A stretch of DNA of 14,834 nucleotides from the NCBI GenBank assembly GCA_913020235.1, contig CAJWBT010000019.1, positions 1-14,834 of the forward strand. Reading direction: 5' to 3'. The notes beneath the pieces are model-generated. The model saw only the letters and a program-made list of their open reading frames with translations. It was not told where the DNA came from and searched no databases. Each line of letters starts with the position of its first letter. Positions within the stretch are counted from its first letter, which is position 1. This DNA comes from an uncultured Chloroflexota bacterium (lineage in GTDB: Bacteria > Chloroflexota > Dehalococcoidia > UBA3495). The position numbers were made by a program, and so were the translations under genes. Positions 1-7,900 of this stretch are shown here, piece after piece.

Positions 1-827
1 TGCTCATGGAGGGGTTCAACACCGGCCGTGTGACGCTGGAAGATACCGACGGCATTGATCTCACCTGGGGAAATCATGAGGCGGTTATCGACCTTCTGTA
101 CAAGGCAGCCCACCGCGAAGGCATCGGCACAATCCTGGCGGACGGGATGCGAGAGACGGGGCGAAAGTTCGGGATTGAAGACCTGGCGGTCCACATGCGG
201 GGAGTCGGTTTCCAAGGGCACGACTTTCGCCACCATCCGGCCGCGCTTTTTTCCAAGCATATCGTGTCGCAAGCGGGATCGGCCCCGCAGTTCCCTTCAA
301 GCTTCTACCGGAGTTCCTCCAGCCGCGCCAAAGACGGCGAGCCGGATATTGGCTACCCTCAGACCTTCCCTCTCGACATGGTCGAAGGGGTCGGTGAGCC
401 CATGGTTCAGGGCCAATGTCTGAAGCTGTGGAGGGACTGCATCGGCGTCTGCGAGTTCGCAATGGCCGGCGTTGAGGGTAACCTGGACCTGAACTTGGCG
501 GCCATCAATGCCGCGGCGGGATGGGCGCCCCTCGATCGGGCCGACGCGTTGTTGGTCGGGGAACGCATCGTCAACCTGCAGCGCCTCATCTCCTTTTTCC
601 GGGGCTATCAACCCGAATCGGACTTCGACATCAGCGAGCGTCTCCTTTCTATCCCCAGCGGACCTGCCAGCGGCAAGGCGCTCCCTCTGGGCCCGTACTT
701 GGGAAAATGGCGCGGGGAATACTACCAGGCTGCCGGGTGGGACGCTGAGACCGGTCAACCCAGTTCTGAAACCCTCCAGCGGGTGGGGCTGGCCGGCTTC
801 AGATTTGGCCGGCGGCAACTTTCTTGA
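1..827 (+). CDS. Aldehyde:ferredoxin oxidoreductase family protein, C-terminal part (5' end outside window)
   Basis: The reading frame is open to the left edge (codons begin at base 3) and stops with TGA at 825-827, so only the last ~274 residues are present. The family oxidises aldehydes to acids with a tungsto-bispterin cofactor and one 4Fe-4S cluster, passing electrons to ferredoxin in the cytoplasm. Numbering from the ATG at base 6, visible family features are: DGIDLTWGN (residues 15-23); REGIGTILADG (37-47); a D-x-x-G-x-C motif written DCIGVC (144-149), where D144 and C149 match the Asp and last cluster-ligand Cys of AOR; the ERIVNLQR helix (187-194); and the family ending EYYQAAGWDAETG followed by the LxRVGL element. 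The other cluster cysteines and the pterin sites lie upstream of the window. Substrate cannot be told from this part. The next gene is 423 bp away across a MITE-like element, so co-transcription is doubtful. Confidence 0.9.
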   Translation, partial: LMEGFNTGRVTLEDTDGIDLTWGNHEAVIDLLYKAAHREGIGTILADGMRETGRKFGIEDLAVHMRGVGFQGHDFRHHPAALFSKHIVSQAGSAPQFPSSFYRSSSSRAKDGEPDIGYPQTFPLDMVEGVGEPMVQGQCLKLWRDCIGVCEFAMAGVEGNLDLNLAAINAAAGWAPLDRADALLVGERIVNLQRLISFFRGYQPESDFDISERLLSIPSGPASGKALPLGPYLGKWRGEYYQAAGWDAETGQPSSETLQRVGLAGFRFGRRQLS

Positions 828-867
828 CCCTCACTCGGGAGCCCGGCCGGGTGAGCCTGTAAGAACG

Positions 868-1029
868 CCCTGCCTGGGCTTTGCCTCAAAACTGTCATTC
901 CGAGGAGCGAAGCGACGAGGAATCCGGGGCGGGGTTCCTCCATGGCAGCCTAGACTCACCACCCCAGACCCCTCGCTTCACTCGGGGTGACACATTTCAG
1001 GATACTTTTGAGGCAAGAGCCCCTGCCTG
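868..1029. mobile_element. MITE-like palindromic element with 9-bp flanking direct repeats
   Basis: A 9-bp direct repeat CCCTGCCTG occurs at 868-876 and 1021-1029. Just inside are outer inverted arms, TTGCCTCAAAA at 881-891 and its exact reverse complement at 1006-1016; allowing a one-base gap the match extends outward through GGGCT. Nested inside is a second imperfect pair, TGTCATTCCGAG (893-904) against CTCGGGGTGACA (981-992), matching at 10 of 12 positions. A small hairpin GAGGAA/TTCCTC sits at 917-940. The element is about 144 bp with no coding capacity, which fits a non-autonomous transposable element; the direct repeats would be its target-site duplication. From memory, the inner sequence resembles a dispersed intergenic repeat seen in many bacterial genomes; that was not checked. 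It could instead be a REP/BIME-type palindrome with a chance direct repeat. Confidence 0.6.
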
Positions 1030-1237
1030 TGGTACATGAAATGGGGCAGGACGATAGATAGTAGGTGGACTCTCGCTTGAACACCTGTACAGTCTTCCGG
1101 GTCCACCTCGCTCATATTCAAATTTCAATGGGATGTCTCACTGCAACCGCTCGCGCACCCCGAAGGGATAAGCGTGAGATGGTGCGCTATGCCACCGAAA
1201 TGGGCGATGCTCGAGACGGTCCCCGCTAAATCCGGTT

Positions 1238-1244
1238 GGGAGGT
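1238..1244 (+). promoter_or_regulatory. Ribosome binding site that fixes the crotonase start
   Basis: GGGAGGT lies 6 bases before the ATG at 1251. An in-frame TTG at 1236 would overlap this site, so translation from 1251 is the better choice. Confidence 0.75.
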
Positions 1245-1250
1245 AGACCC

Positions 1251-2021
1251 ATGTCCCAGGTATCCAAGCAGCTAGAGGGTTCCACGGCGGTCCTGACTCT
1301 GGAGGGACGCACCGATCTGAACCTGCTGGGATTGGAGCTTTTTCAAAGCCTGAGCAAGGGGCTGGATGAGGTGGCGGCAGAAGCCAACATCACGACTTTG
1401 GTGCTGCGGGGCGCCGGAGAGCGAGCGTTCACCGCGGGGGTTGACCTATATGAGATGCGGAAACTGACGCCACAAACGGCCGAGGAGTTCATACGCACCC
1501 TGCACCAGGTCATCCGCAAGGTGCTGACCCTGCCCATCCCGGTCATCGCCGCCATCAACGGCCTCTGCCTGGGCGGCGGTCTAGAGCTGGTCCTGGCCTG
1601 CGACATGCGCATCGTCTCGGAAGATTCCGTACTTGGCCTGCCCGAGGTCGTGGCAGGGGTGCCCTCGGTCATCGAGGCGTCCCTGCTGCCCAGGACCATA
1701 GGGCTGGGCCGGGCCCGGCATATGATCATGACCGGCGATTCCGTAACGTCCCAAGAAGCCCTGGACATGGGGCTGGTGGACCGGGTGGTCCCCAAGGACG
1801 CCGTGAATGCGGCCGCCTTTGAGGCCGCGGGAAGGTTCCGGAGAATCAGCCCACAGGTTCTTGCGGCCCAGAAAGACATCATCGTCAAGTGGCTGGAGCT
1901 GGGTGATGAGCAGGCCGCGGAGTATAGCATCAAGGCCTTTGCCCTGGGCTTCACCAGCGGCCATCCTCAGGAGGCCATGAACGCGTTTCTGGAGAAACGG
2001 GAGCCGCGGTTCAGCTCCTGA
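1251..2021 (+). CDS. Enoyl-CoA hydratase/isomerase (crotonase) family protein
   Basis: This 256-residue single-domain crotonase probably hydrates or isomerises an acyl-CoA thioester in the cytoplasm. The oxyanion-hole segments are visible as AFTAGVDL (residues 59-66) and NGLCLGGGLELVLACD (103-118). Both glutamates that act as acid/base in rat enoyl-CoA hydratase have counterparts, E112 and E132, separated by 20 residues as in the rat enzyme (144 and 164). The segment after the second glutamate differs: hydratases usually have P-G-A-G-G-T there, but this protein reads VPSVIEASLLPRTIG. The fold and length are typical, so loss of activity is not implied, but the exact reaction (hydratase, isomerase or another crotonase chemistry) is open. 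The ATG at 1251 is chosen because a strong RBS precedes it. It is not tightly linked to its neighbours: the next gene starts 215 bp later. Confidence 0.92.
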   Translation: MSQVSKQLEGSTAVLTLEGRTDLNLLGLELFQSLSKGLDEVAAEANITTLVLRGAGERAFTAGVDLYEMRKLTPQTAEEFIRTLHQVIRKVLTLPIPVIAAINGLCLGGGLELVLACDMRIVSEDSVLGLPEVVAGVPSVIEASLLPRTIGLGRARHMIMTGDSVTSQEALDMGLVDRVVPKDAVNAAAFEAAGRFRRISPQVLAAQKDIIVKWLELGDEQAAEYSIKAFALGFTSGHPQEAMNAFLEKREPRFSS

Positions 2022-2044
2022 GGATGTGAACATCTGTCCGGCAA

Positions 2045-2063
2045 TCGACCTGAGCGTGGTCGA
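2045..2063. repeat. Short perfect hairpin downstream of the crotonase gene
   Basis: TCGACC (2045-2050) and GGTCGA (2058-2063) form a 6-bp stem with a 7-base loop, 24 bp after the crotonase stop codon. There is no T-run, so it is not a classic intrinsic terminator. It may be part of a factor-dependent end, an operator, or chance. Confidence 0.3.
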
Positions 2064-2236
2064 CCGGCATTTGGTTGACCCCCAATTCGCCGGGTTCAAG
2101 ATCGGATGAACCGCTGGGACCGTCGGCGATAACGAGACACAATTGGTGATGCCTAGACGCGAGAGCGGGGAAGTTGTGCCGGGGAGGCCCGCGATGTATG
2201 CTAGTACCAAAATACGGTGATAGTGAGGGAAGTGAC

Positions 2237-3040
2237 ATGACATTGACGCGTCAGGAGATGCCAGCCATCCCCGCGGAGGCCCGCCGGATATTCCGGGAAG
2301 GTAAGTGGACCCAACGTACCACCGGCCTCTGCGTTGGCTACACCAACGCAGCCGTGGCCATCTTACCCCGGGACCTCGCTTTCGACTTTCTCCTCTACTG
2401 CCAGCGAAATCCCAAACCGTGTCCGTTGCTGGAGGTTCTGGACCCCGGAGACCCGATGGTCATGAGCCTGGCCGGCGGCGCCGACATCCGCACCGACGTG
2501 GCCGGGTATCGCGTAACGGTCAGGGGTGAGGTGGTGGACGAGCCCTCGGACATACTCCAATACTGGCGGGAAGATCTGGTGACTTTCCTCATGGGGTGCA
2601 GCGGCACCTTCGAGAGCGCCCTGGAAGGGGCGGGAATTGTGCCCCGGTGGCGACAGGGAGAGGAATCGGGGTCGGGCATCTACCGCTCGAATATCCCCAC
2701 TGTTCCCGCCGGACGTTTCAGCGGGCCTTTGGTTGTCACCATGCGCCCCATACCCAACCACCAGGTGTCCCGGGCAGTGCAGGTATCCTCCAGGTTTCCC
2801 GGCCATCACGGCGCCCCAATTCACATAGGCGATCCCGCGGCCATAGGCATCGACGACCTGTCGAAATCGGAGTGGGCGGCGGGCCCCAAAATTCTGCCCG
2901 GAGAGGTGCCTGTGTTCTGGGCCTGCGGCGTGACGCTGCAAACCGTGGTCGAGGAAAGCAAGCCGGACCTGATGATTACCCACCTACCCGGCCGCATGTT
3001 CATAACCGACATCCCATCGGAACAGCAGGCCGTCATGTAG
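2237..3040 (+). CDS. DUF1445 / D-glutamate cyclase-like putative hydro-lyase
   Basis: A 267-residue cytoplasmic protein matching the DUF1445 family (YcsI-like 'putative hydro-lyase'). The mammalian mitochondrial relative converts D-glutamate to 5-oxo-D-proline; bacterial members are annotated by similarity only. Family blocks seen in order: GYTNAAVAILP (residues 34-44), DFLLYCQRNPKPCPLLEV (50-67), the DIRTDVAGYRV block (83-93), the WREDLVTFLMGCSGTFESAL block (110-129), VPAGRFSGPLVVTMRP (156-171), RFPGHHGAPIHIGDP (186-200), EVPVFWACGVTLQ (223-235) and ITHLPGRMFITD (247-258). Length is normal for the family. The ATG at 2237 follows a GAGGGA ribosome site; a TTG 63 bases upstream is open but lacks support. 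Members often sit beside 5-oxoproline or allophanate-type hydrolase genes; none is here, so its substrate is not suggested by context. Confidence 0.9.
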   Translation: MTLTRQEMPAIPAEARRIFREGKWTQRTTGLCVGYTNAAVAILPRDLAFDFLLYCQRNPKPCPLLEVLDPGDPMVMSLAGGADIRTDVAGYRVTVRGEVVDEPSDILQYWREDLVTFLMGCSGTFESALEGAGIVPRWRQGEESGSGIYRSNIPTVPAGRFSGPLVVTMRPIPNHQVSRAVQVSSRFPGHHGAPIHIGDPAAIGIDDLSKSEWAAGPKILPGEVPVFWACGVTLQTVVEESKPDLMITHLPGRMFITDIPSEQQAVM

Positions 3041-3216
3041 AACGTCCGGAACTTGGGCTCCGGATATGCCCTACTCTGGTTGAGTTCGCCCGGCTCAAAC
3101 TCCAACTACAGCCCTACAAGTTGCCCCGGGACCCTGGATTGCTCTCTCCGCTGGTGGTGACGTAGTCGTTGATCACCAGTTCGTTTTCCATTTGGATGCC
3201 CCGGCCGGCGAGAGCC

Positions 3217-4734
3217 ATGGTTCAGCAAGGAAATCAACAGAATTACGTCATGGCGGTCGACCAGGGCACCACCGGGTCGGCCGCTTTGATCTTTGGCCGC
3301 GATGGCCGAGTGGTCGCGTGGGCCGAGCGTGAGATTACCCAGTACCATCCGGAGCCCGGTTGGGCCAGCCACGACCCGGAGGAGATCTTTCAGTCGACCT
3401 TGGCCGTGTCCCGAGAGGCCATGGCTTCGGCGGGTATCGAGCCCCAACAGTTGGCGGCCGTCGGCATCACGAACCAGCGAGAAACCACGGTGGTCTGGGA
3501 CCGTGTTACCGGGCAGCCCGTGGCGCCGGCCGTTGTTTGGCAATGCCGCCGCACGGCCCGGCTATGCGAGGAGCTAAAGCAGCGGGGAATGGAGCCGATT
3601 GTCCGGGAGCGGACCGGGTTGGTAATCGACGCCTATTTCTCCGCCACCAAAGTCCGCTGGCTGTTGGACCACACCCCCGACGGTCAGCGCCGCGCTGAAG
3701 CCGGCGAATTGTGCGCCGGCACCATAGATTGCTGGCTCCTTTACCGGTTGACCGGCGGCAGGGTCCACGCAACGGATGTTTCCAACGCGTCGCGCACGAT
3801 GCTTTTCAACATCCACACCCAAGATTGGGACATCGACCTGCTTTCGCCTTTGGGAATCCCTCGGTGCATGTTGCCCGATGTGCGGCCGTCCAGCAGTATC
3901 TTTGGCGAGACGGACCCCAGTTTGTTTGGCGCCGCGGTCCCTATATCTTGTCTGATCGGGGACCAAAGCGCCGCTTTGTTCGGCCAGGCATGTTTCCATC
4001 CGGGGATGGTCAAGAACACCTACGGTTCCGGGTCCTTCCTGCTCATGCAGACCGGCGAGCAGCCGGTCCCACCGCCCTCTGGTCTGCTTACCACCATCGG
4101 TTGGCGGCAAGGTGGGCAGCAGACCCAATACGCACTGGAGGGGAGCGTCTTCATCACCGGGGCCGCGATACAGTGGCTGAGAGACGGTCTGGGCATCATC
4201 GAGAAGGCATCTGACACGGAAAAGATAGCGCAATCGGTCTCGGATACGGGCGGGGTGTACTTCGTGCCGGCCTTTGCCGGCCTCGGCGCCCCCCACTGGG
4301 ACATGTATGCCCGGGGAACCATTGTCGGCCTCACCGGCAGCACGGCGCGGGCCCACCTTGTCCGAGCAACCCTGGAGGCGATAGCGTACCAGGTCCGAGA
4401 CGTGCTGGAGGTCATAAGGCCGTCCACCCAGTTGGAGATACCCCTGCTCCGGGCCGACGGCGGCGGGTCGGCCAATCGGTTCTTGATGCAGTTTCAGGCG
4501 GACCTACTTGGCATCCCGGTAGAGGTCCCGGAGATTGCTGAAACCACGGCCTTGGGCGCCGCGTACCTGGCGGGGCTGGCTGTGGGATTTTGGAACAGTC
4601 AGCAGGAGTTGTCCGGGCAGTGGCACTTGGATGCCCACTACGAGCCCCGAATATCTCGGGAAGAGGCTAACAAGCTTTACGCTGGCTGGCAGCGGGCAAC
4701 GGAGCGGGCCCGGAATTGGGAAACGCCGGGCTGA
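3217..4734 (+). CDS. glpK: Glycerol kinase (FGGY carbohydrate kinase family)
   Basis: This 505-residue protein phosphorylates glycerol to glycerol 3-phosphate with ATP; E. coli GlpK has 502 residues. Seen: the N-terminal phosphate loop AVDQGTTG (residues 13-20); GITNQRETT (83-91) with glycerol-binding R88 and E89; IDAY (137-140) with Y140; IGDQSAALFGQ (247-257) with the catalytic-base Asp D249 and Q250; GMVKNTYGSGSFLLMQTG (263-280); and DGGGSANRFLMQFQADLLG (414-432) followed by ALGAAYLAGLAVGFW. Oddities: the T-T-S-S-R of E. coli is T-T-G-S-A here, so an arginine near the nucleotide is alanine; the GGKGGTR loop that binds fructose 1,6-bisphosphate is absent, replaced by a shorter SLFGAA segment; and the His of the HFYG motif phosphorylated by HPr in enterococcal enzymes is also absent. 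ATG 3217 is chosen because it gives a normal N-terminus; TTG 3169 and ATG 3250 are alternatives. No glpF or glpD is adjacent. Confidence 0.93.
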   Translation: MVQQGNQQNYVMAVDQGTTGSAALIFGRDGRVVAWAEREITQYHPEPGWASHDPEEIFQSTLAVSREAMASAGIEPQQLAAVGITNQRETTVVWDRVTGQPVAPAVVWQCRRTARLCEELKQRGMEPIVRERTGLVIDAYFSATKVRWLLDHTPDGQRRAEAGELCAGTIDCWLLYRLTGGRVHATDVSNASRTMLFNIHTQDWDIDLLSPLGIPRCMLPDVRPSSSIFGETDPSLFGAAVPISCLIGDQSAALFGQACFHPGMVKNTYGSGSFLLMQTGEQPVPPPSGLLTTIGWRQGGQQTQYALEGSVFITGAAIQWLRDGLGIIEKASDTEKIAQSVSDTGGVYFVPAFAGLGAPHWDMYARGTIVGLTGSTARAHLVRATLEAIAYQVRDVLEVIRPSTQLEIPLLRADGGGSANRFLMQFQADLLGIPVEVPEIAETTALGAAYLAGLAVGFWNSQQELSGQWHLDAHYEPRISREEANKLYAGWQRATERARNWETPG

Positions 4735-4939
4735 ACCCGGTTTGGACCGACAGCGGGGGCGAGGCTCCGCCGAATTGCGGCTCTGTTGGCGCACACGCCG
4801 GAACGGCTAACACTGTCGGCGCATAGTGATGACGCCATAGCCATGGTCCTGGGTGATGATTCTCCCCCTGCCGGTAGTGGGCCTGGCGGCGGCTCATCTT
4901 CGCGGCGGCGATGGCCGCTGGCAATCGTGCCGGCAGCTT

Positions 4940-7900
4940 CTAGGAAGGTTCTTTTACGAGAGTTTTCTTGGCCTTCTCAACGTCATCCGAAGAGCCGGAG
5001 TCTGAGCTATCTTTGTCGGCGTCCGAAGAGTCGGAGGCTGAGCTATCTTTGTCGGCATCCGAAGAGCCGGAGCCGGAGCTATCTTTGTCGGCATCCGAAG
5101 AGCCGGAGCCGGAGCTATCTTTGTCGGCATCCGAAGAGTCGGAGGCTGAGCTATCTTTGTCGGCGTCCGAAGAGCCGGAGACGGAGCTATCTTTGTCATC
5201 ATCCGAAGAGCCGGAGCCGGAGCTATCCTTGTCGGCATCCGAAGATCCGGAACCGGAGGTCTCCTTTGTTTCCGCCTTGTCCTCCCCACTCTCCTTGTCC
5301 TTGCTGACGGCCTGGCCTTTGGCTCCGCCGGCATCCGTTCCGGCCTGGTCCTTTTGATCTGAAGCCTCCTTCTCAACCTCCGGCCCCTCGATCTCACGAG
5401 CCAGATTCACCCCATCACTGACAACGCCTTTCACCTTGATTTCGTCGCCGGCCTCAATGCTGCCTTCCAGCTTGGTGAGGTATTCCGCGACGACCTCCAT
5501 CCCGTCTACCACCAGCCCCACCAAGGTTCCGGCATCGTCCCGCTTCACCACCTCGACAGTGCCTTTGATCTCGAACTCCTCAAGTTTGTCCTTGGCCCGC
5601 TCCGTTTGCTTGGCCTCCACCTTGCTGGCTTGAAGCACACCCCCCGCGTTGGTCGTGTCTATCTCGATGAGCTGTCCGACCTCTAGAGGGTCTTTCGGCT
5701 TGGCCAAGGCCCCCAGCGCGACCTGAAGGCCGTTGACCTCCACGCTGATCACCCTGCCCTGGTTGTCCTTTTGGAGGGCGTCGATGGCGCCTTCCAGCTT
5801 CACCTCGGCCGCCTTCGTTGGCCGGGCCTTTTTTGGCTTCTCGATCTTGCTGGCCGAAAGGGCGCCATCGCTCACAACGGCGTCGATCTCAACTTCGGTG
5901 CCGGCCACCAGGTCGACTTCCCCTTCGGTCAGAGCTTCTACATCCACCGTCAAGCCATCGACCACCAGGCTGGTCACCAGGCCGTGCTTGTCTCGGTTGA
6001 CTTTCTCCAGCAATCCCTTCAGCTTGGCTTCGCTGACCGGTCCGGACGGCCGGCTGCCCCGGCCCTTTACTTCGCTGGCGATCAACGTTCCGTCGGGTCG
6101 GAGCAGTCCCTCCAGCTTGACCGGTTTGCCGGCGGCCAGGTCTCCCCGTATGTCCGAGAGGGCGCTGACGGCCACGGTGATACCGTTTACCACCAGGCTG
6201 CCGTCCGGGTTCACCGTATCGATGATGCCTTCGATCTCCACCTTGCTGGGTTCGGCAAGCTCGTCTGCCTCCGTGGCCGTTGCGGCGTCCACCTCGCGGG
6301 CGATCAGGGTGCCGTCGGCTCGGACCAGGGCGGCAACCTTGACCAGGTCTCCCACCTTGGGCGTCTTGCCCAGCTCGGTCAGGACGCTGAGGGCCACGGT
6401 GATGCCGCCTACCTGAATTGTGCCGTCGTCGTAGACCTTCTGTATCGCGCCACGCATTTCGGCTTTGTTCTTGGGCTTGAGGATGTCCTTCTCTTCTCCC
6501 TTTATCTTGCTGGCCAGGAGAGACCCGTCTTGCCGGACAACCGCTTTTACTTTAACCCTGCCGCCCACCGCCGGGGCGCCCTCCAGGCGCGTGAGAGGGT
6601 CCACGGCCAGGACGGCGCCGTTGACGATCCAGTTGCCGTGTTCATCTAATCCTTGGAAGGTGCCTTCCAGCTTGGTCTCGCCCGGTCCGTCCGCCTCAGG
6701 TTGGGACTCATCGCCCAGGTTCTCGATCTCTCGGGCCAGCAGGGAGCCGTCTTCCTGAAGCACGGCCTTTACCTTGACAAGTTGGCCCTCGGCCGGCACT
6801 CCATCGGTGTCTGCTTCAGGCACCACGGCCACCGGGGTGCCACCGATGATCCAGTTTCCGGTCTCCTGGTCGACTCCCTGGAAGGGGCCCTCCAGCTTGG
6901 TTTTTGCGGCCACCACCAGGCTCGTGTCTTCGGTAGTTATGGTCTGAGCTAGGAATGCCCCATCCTCCTGGATTACAGCCTCCACTTCCAGCACCTGGCC
7001 GACAACCAACCCCTCACCGATCACGGTGGCCTTGTCCACCGCCACCGGCGTGTCACCGATGATCCACTGTCCTTCGGGATTCACGCCCCCGAAGACTCCC
7101 TGGATTTCTGCGCTGGTCTGCGGCTCCGGGGCGACGGCCGGCGCCGGGTCCCTGGCTTTACGGCCCGTCACGTTTATTTCCAATGCATTGACCCCAAGTG
7201 CCCCGGTGGAGGGGTCCCGGGCGGCGCCGACCACCACGAAAGACCCGACCTTTGCCTCGGACACATTTCCGTGGACACGTGTCACGGTATCTGCGGTCAG
7301 ATTGAAGGCAATGGGCTCCGCATGTTTTCCCGGTGGTTGGACGGTGATTTCTGTATCGGAAATGGCGATCACCTCCCCCGGGATGTGACGGAACTTGGTC
7401 TTGCCTGAAACAAGGTGGACCTTGCCGGCCACCAGAATGCCGTCTACTTCATCCAGGGATACGGCGACGGTATCTCCTTGAGCAAGGTCGGAGAGGCTGG
7501 CGTTGGGAATTCGCGGCAGGCGAATCTTGGTGTCCTCCGAGGTTGCGACTTGGATTACCTCGCCCTTGGTGTTGACTTCGAGAAGTCCGGCGGAGACGGA
7601 AACCACGGTGCCGAAGAAGTCTAGCTTGGGCTTCGGATCGCTAGACGGGGCAGGCGCGGGAGGGGGTGCCGCCGGCGCGGCCGAGGCGCAGGGCGGCTCA
7701 GACACGAAGCTGAGCAAGCCGGCAATCCGCCCGCCCGGTGCCGAAGGGTATGCCAAGTCGAAGGACAACGCCGTGACGTCGATTACGATCTCCGGCGAGC
7801 CGAATTCGTTGGTCACCTCGTCCACTAGGGGGCTGTCGAAAGAACCGATCTGGTCAAGGTCCAAATGGCTGCCGGTGACCAGCTGTTCTATGGGCTCGGT

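Larger units (their letters stand above)
828..1250. other. Intergenic gap holding a palindromic element; no gene seen
   Basis: The gap between the AOR and crotonase genes is 423 bp. Its first half carries the MITE-like element described separately. From about 1030 to 1230 I see no convincing reading frame, RNA gene or clear promoter. The plus-strand frame starting near 508 runs into this region but is a shadow of the AOR gene. Confidence 0.6.

Noticed and set aside
1581..2243. Minus-strand 220-codon frame over the crotonase gene
   Set aside because: Opposite a well-supported enzyme gene; the sequence resembles no protein family.
3574..4356. Minus-strand 260-codon frame over the glycerol kinase gene
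   Set aside because: Shadow of the kinase; no recognisable domain or ribosome site.
4735..4939. Intrinsic terminator between the convergent glycerol kinase and giant protein genes
   Set aside because: GC-rich stems can be drawn (for example CCGACAG with CTGTTGG) but none is followed by a T-run on either strand.
4983..5258. CRISPR array from the 36-bp periodicity
   Set aside because: Units are contiguous with no spacers and lie inside a coding frame.
4786..5357. Two plus-strand frames (4786-5307 and 4968-5357) with striking Ser/Glu or Arg/Ser repeats
   Set aside because: They are antisense readings of the 36-bp repeat array; since the period is a multiple of 3, several frames stay open. The minus-strand gene has a signal peptide, domains and an RBS.
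5733..6649. Long plus-strand frames (up to 292 codons) opposite the giant gene
   Set aside because: No family resemblance or RBS; they mirror the codon bias of the DUF5666-repeat region.
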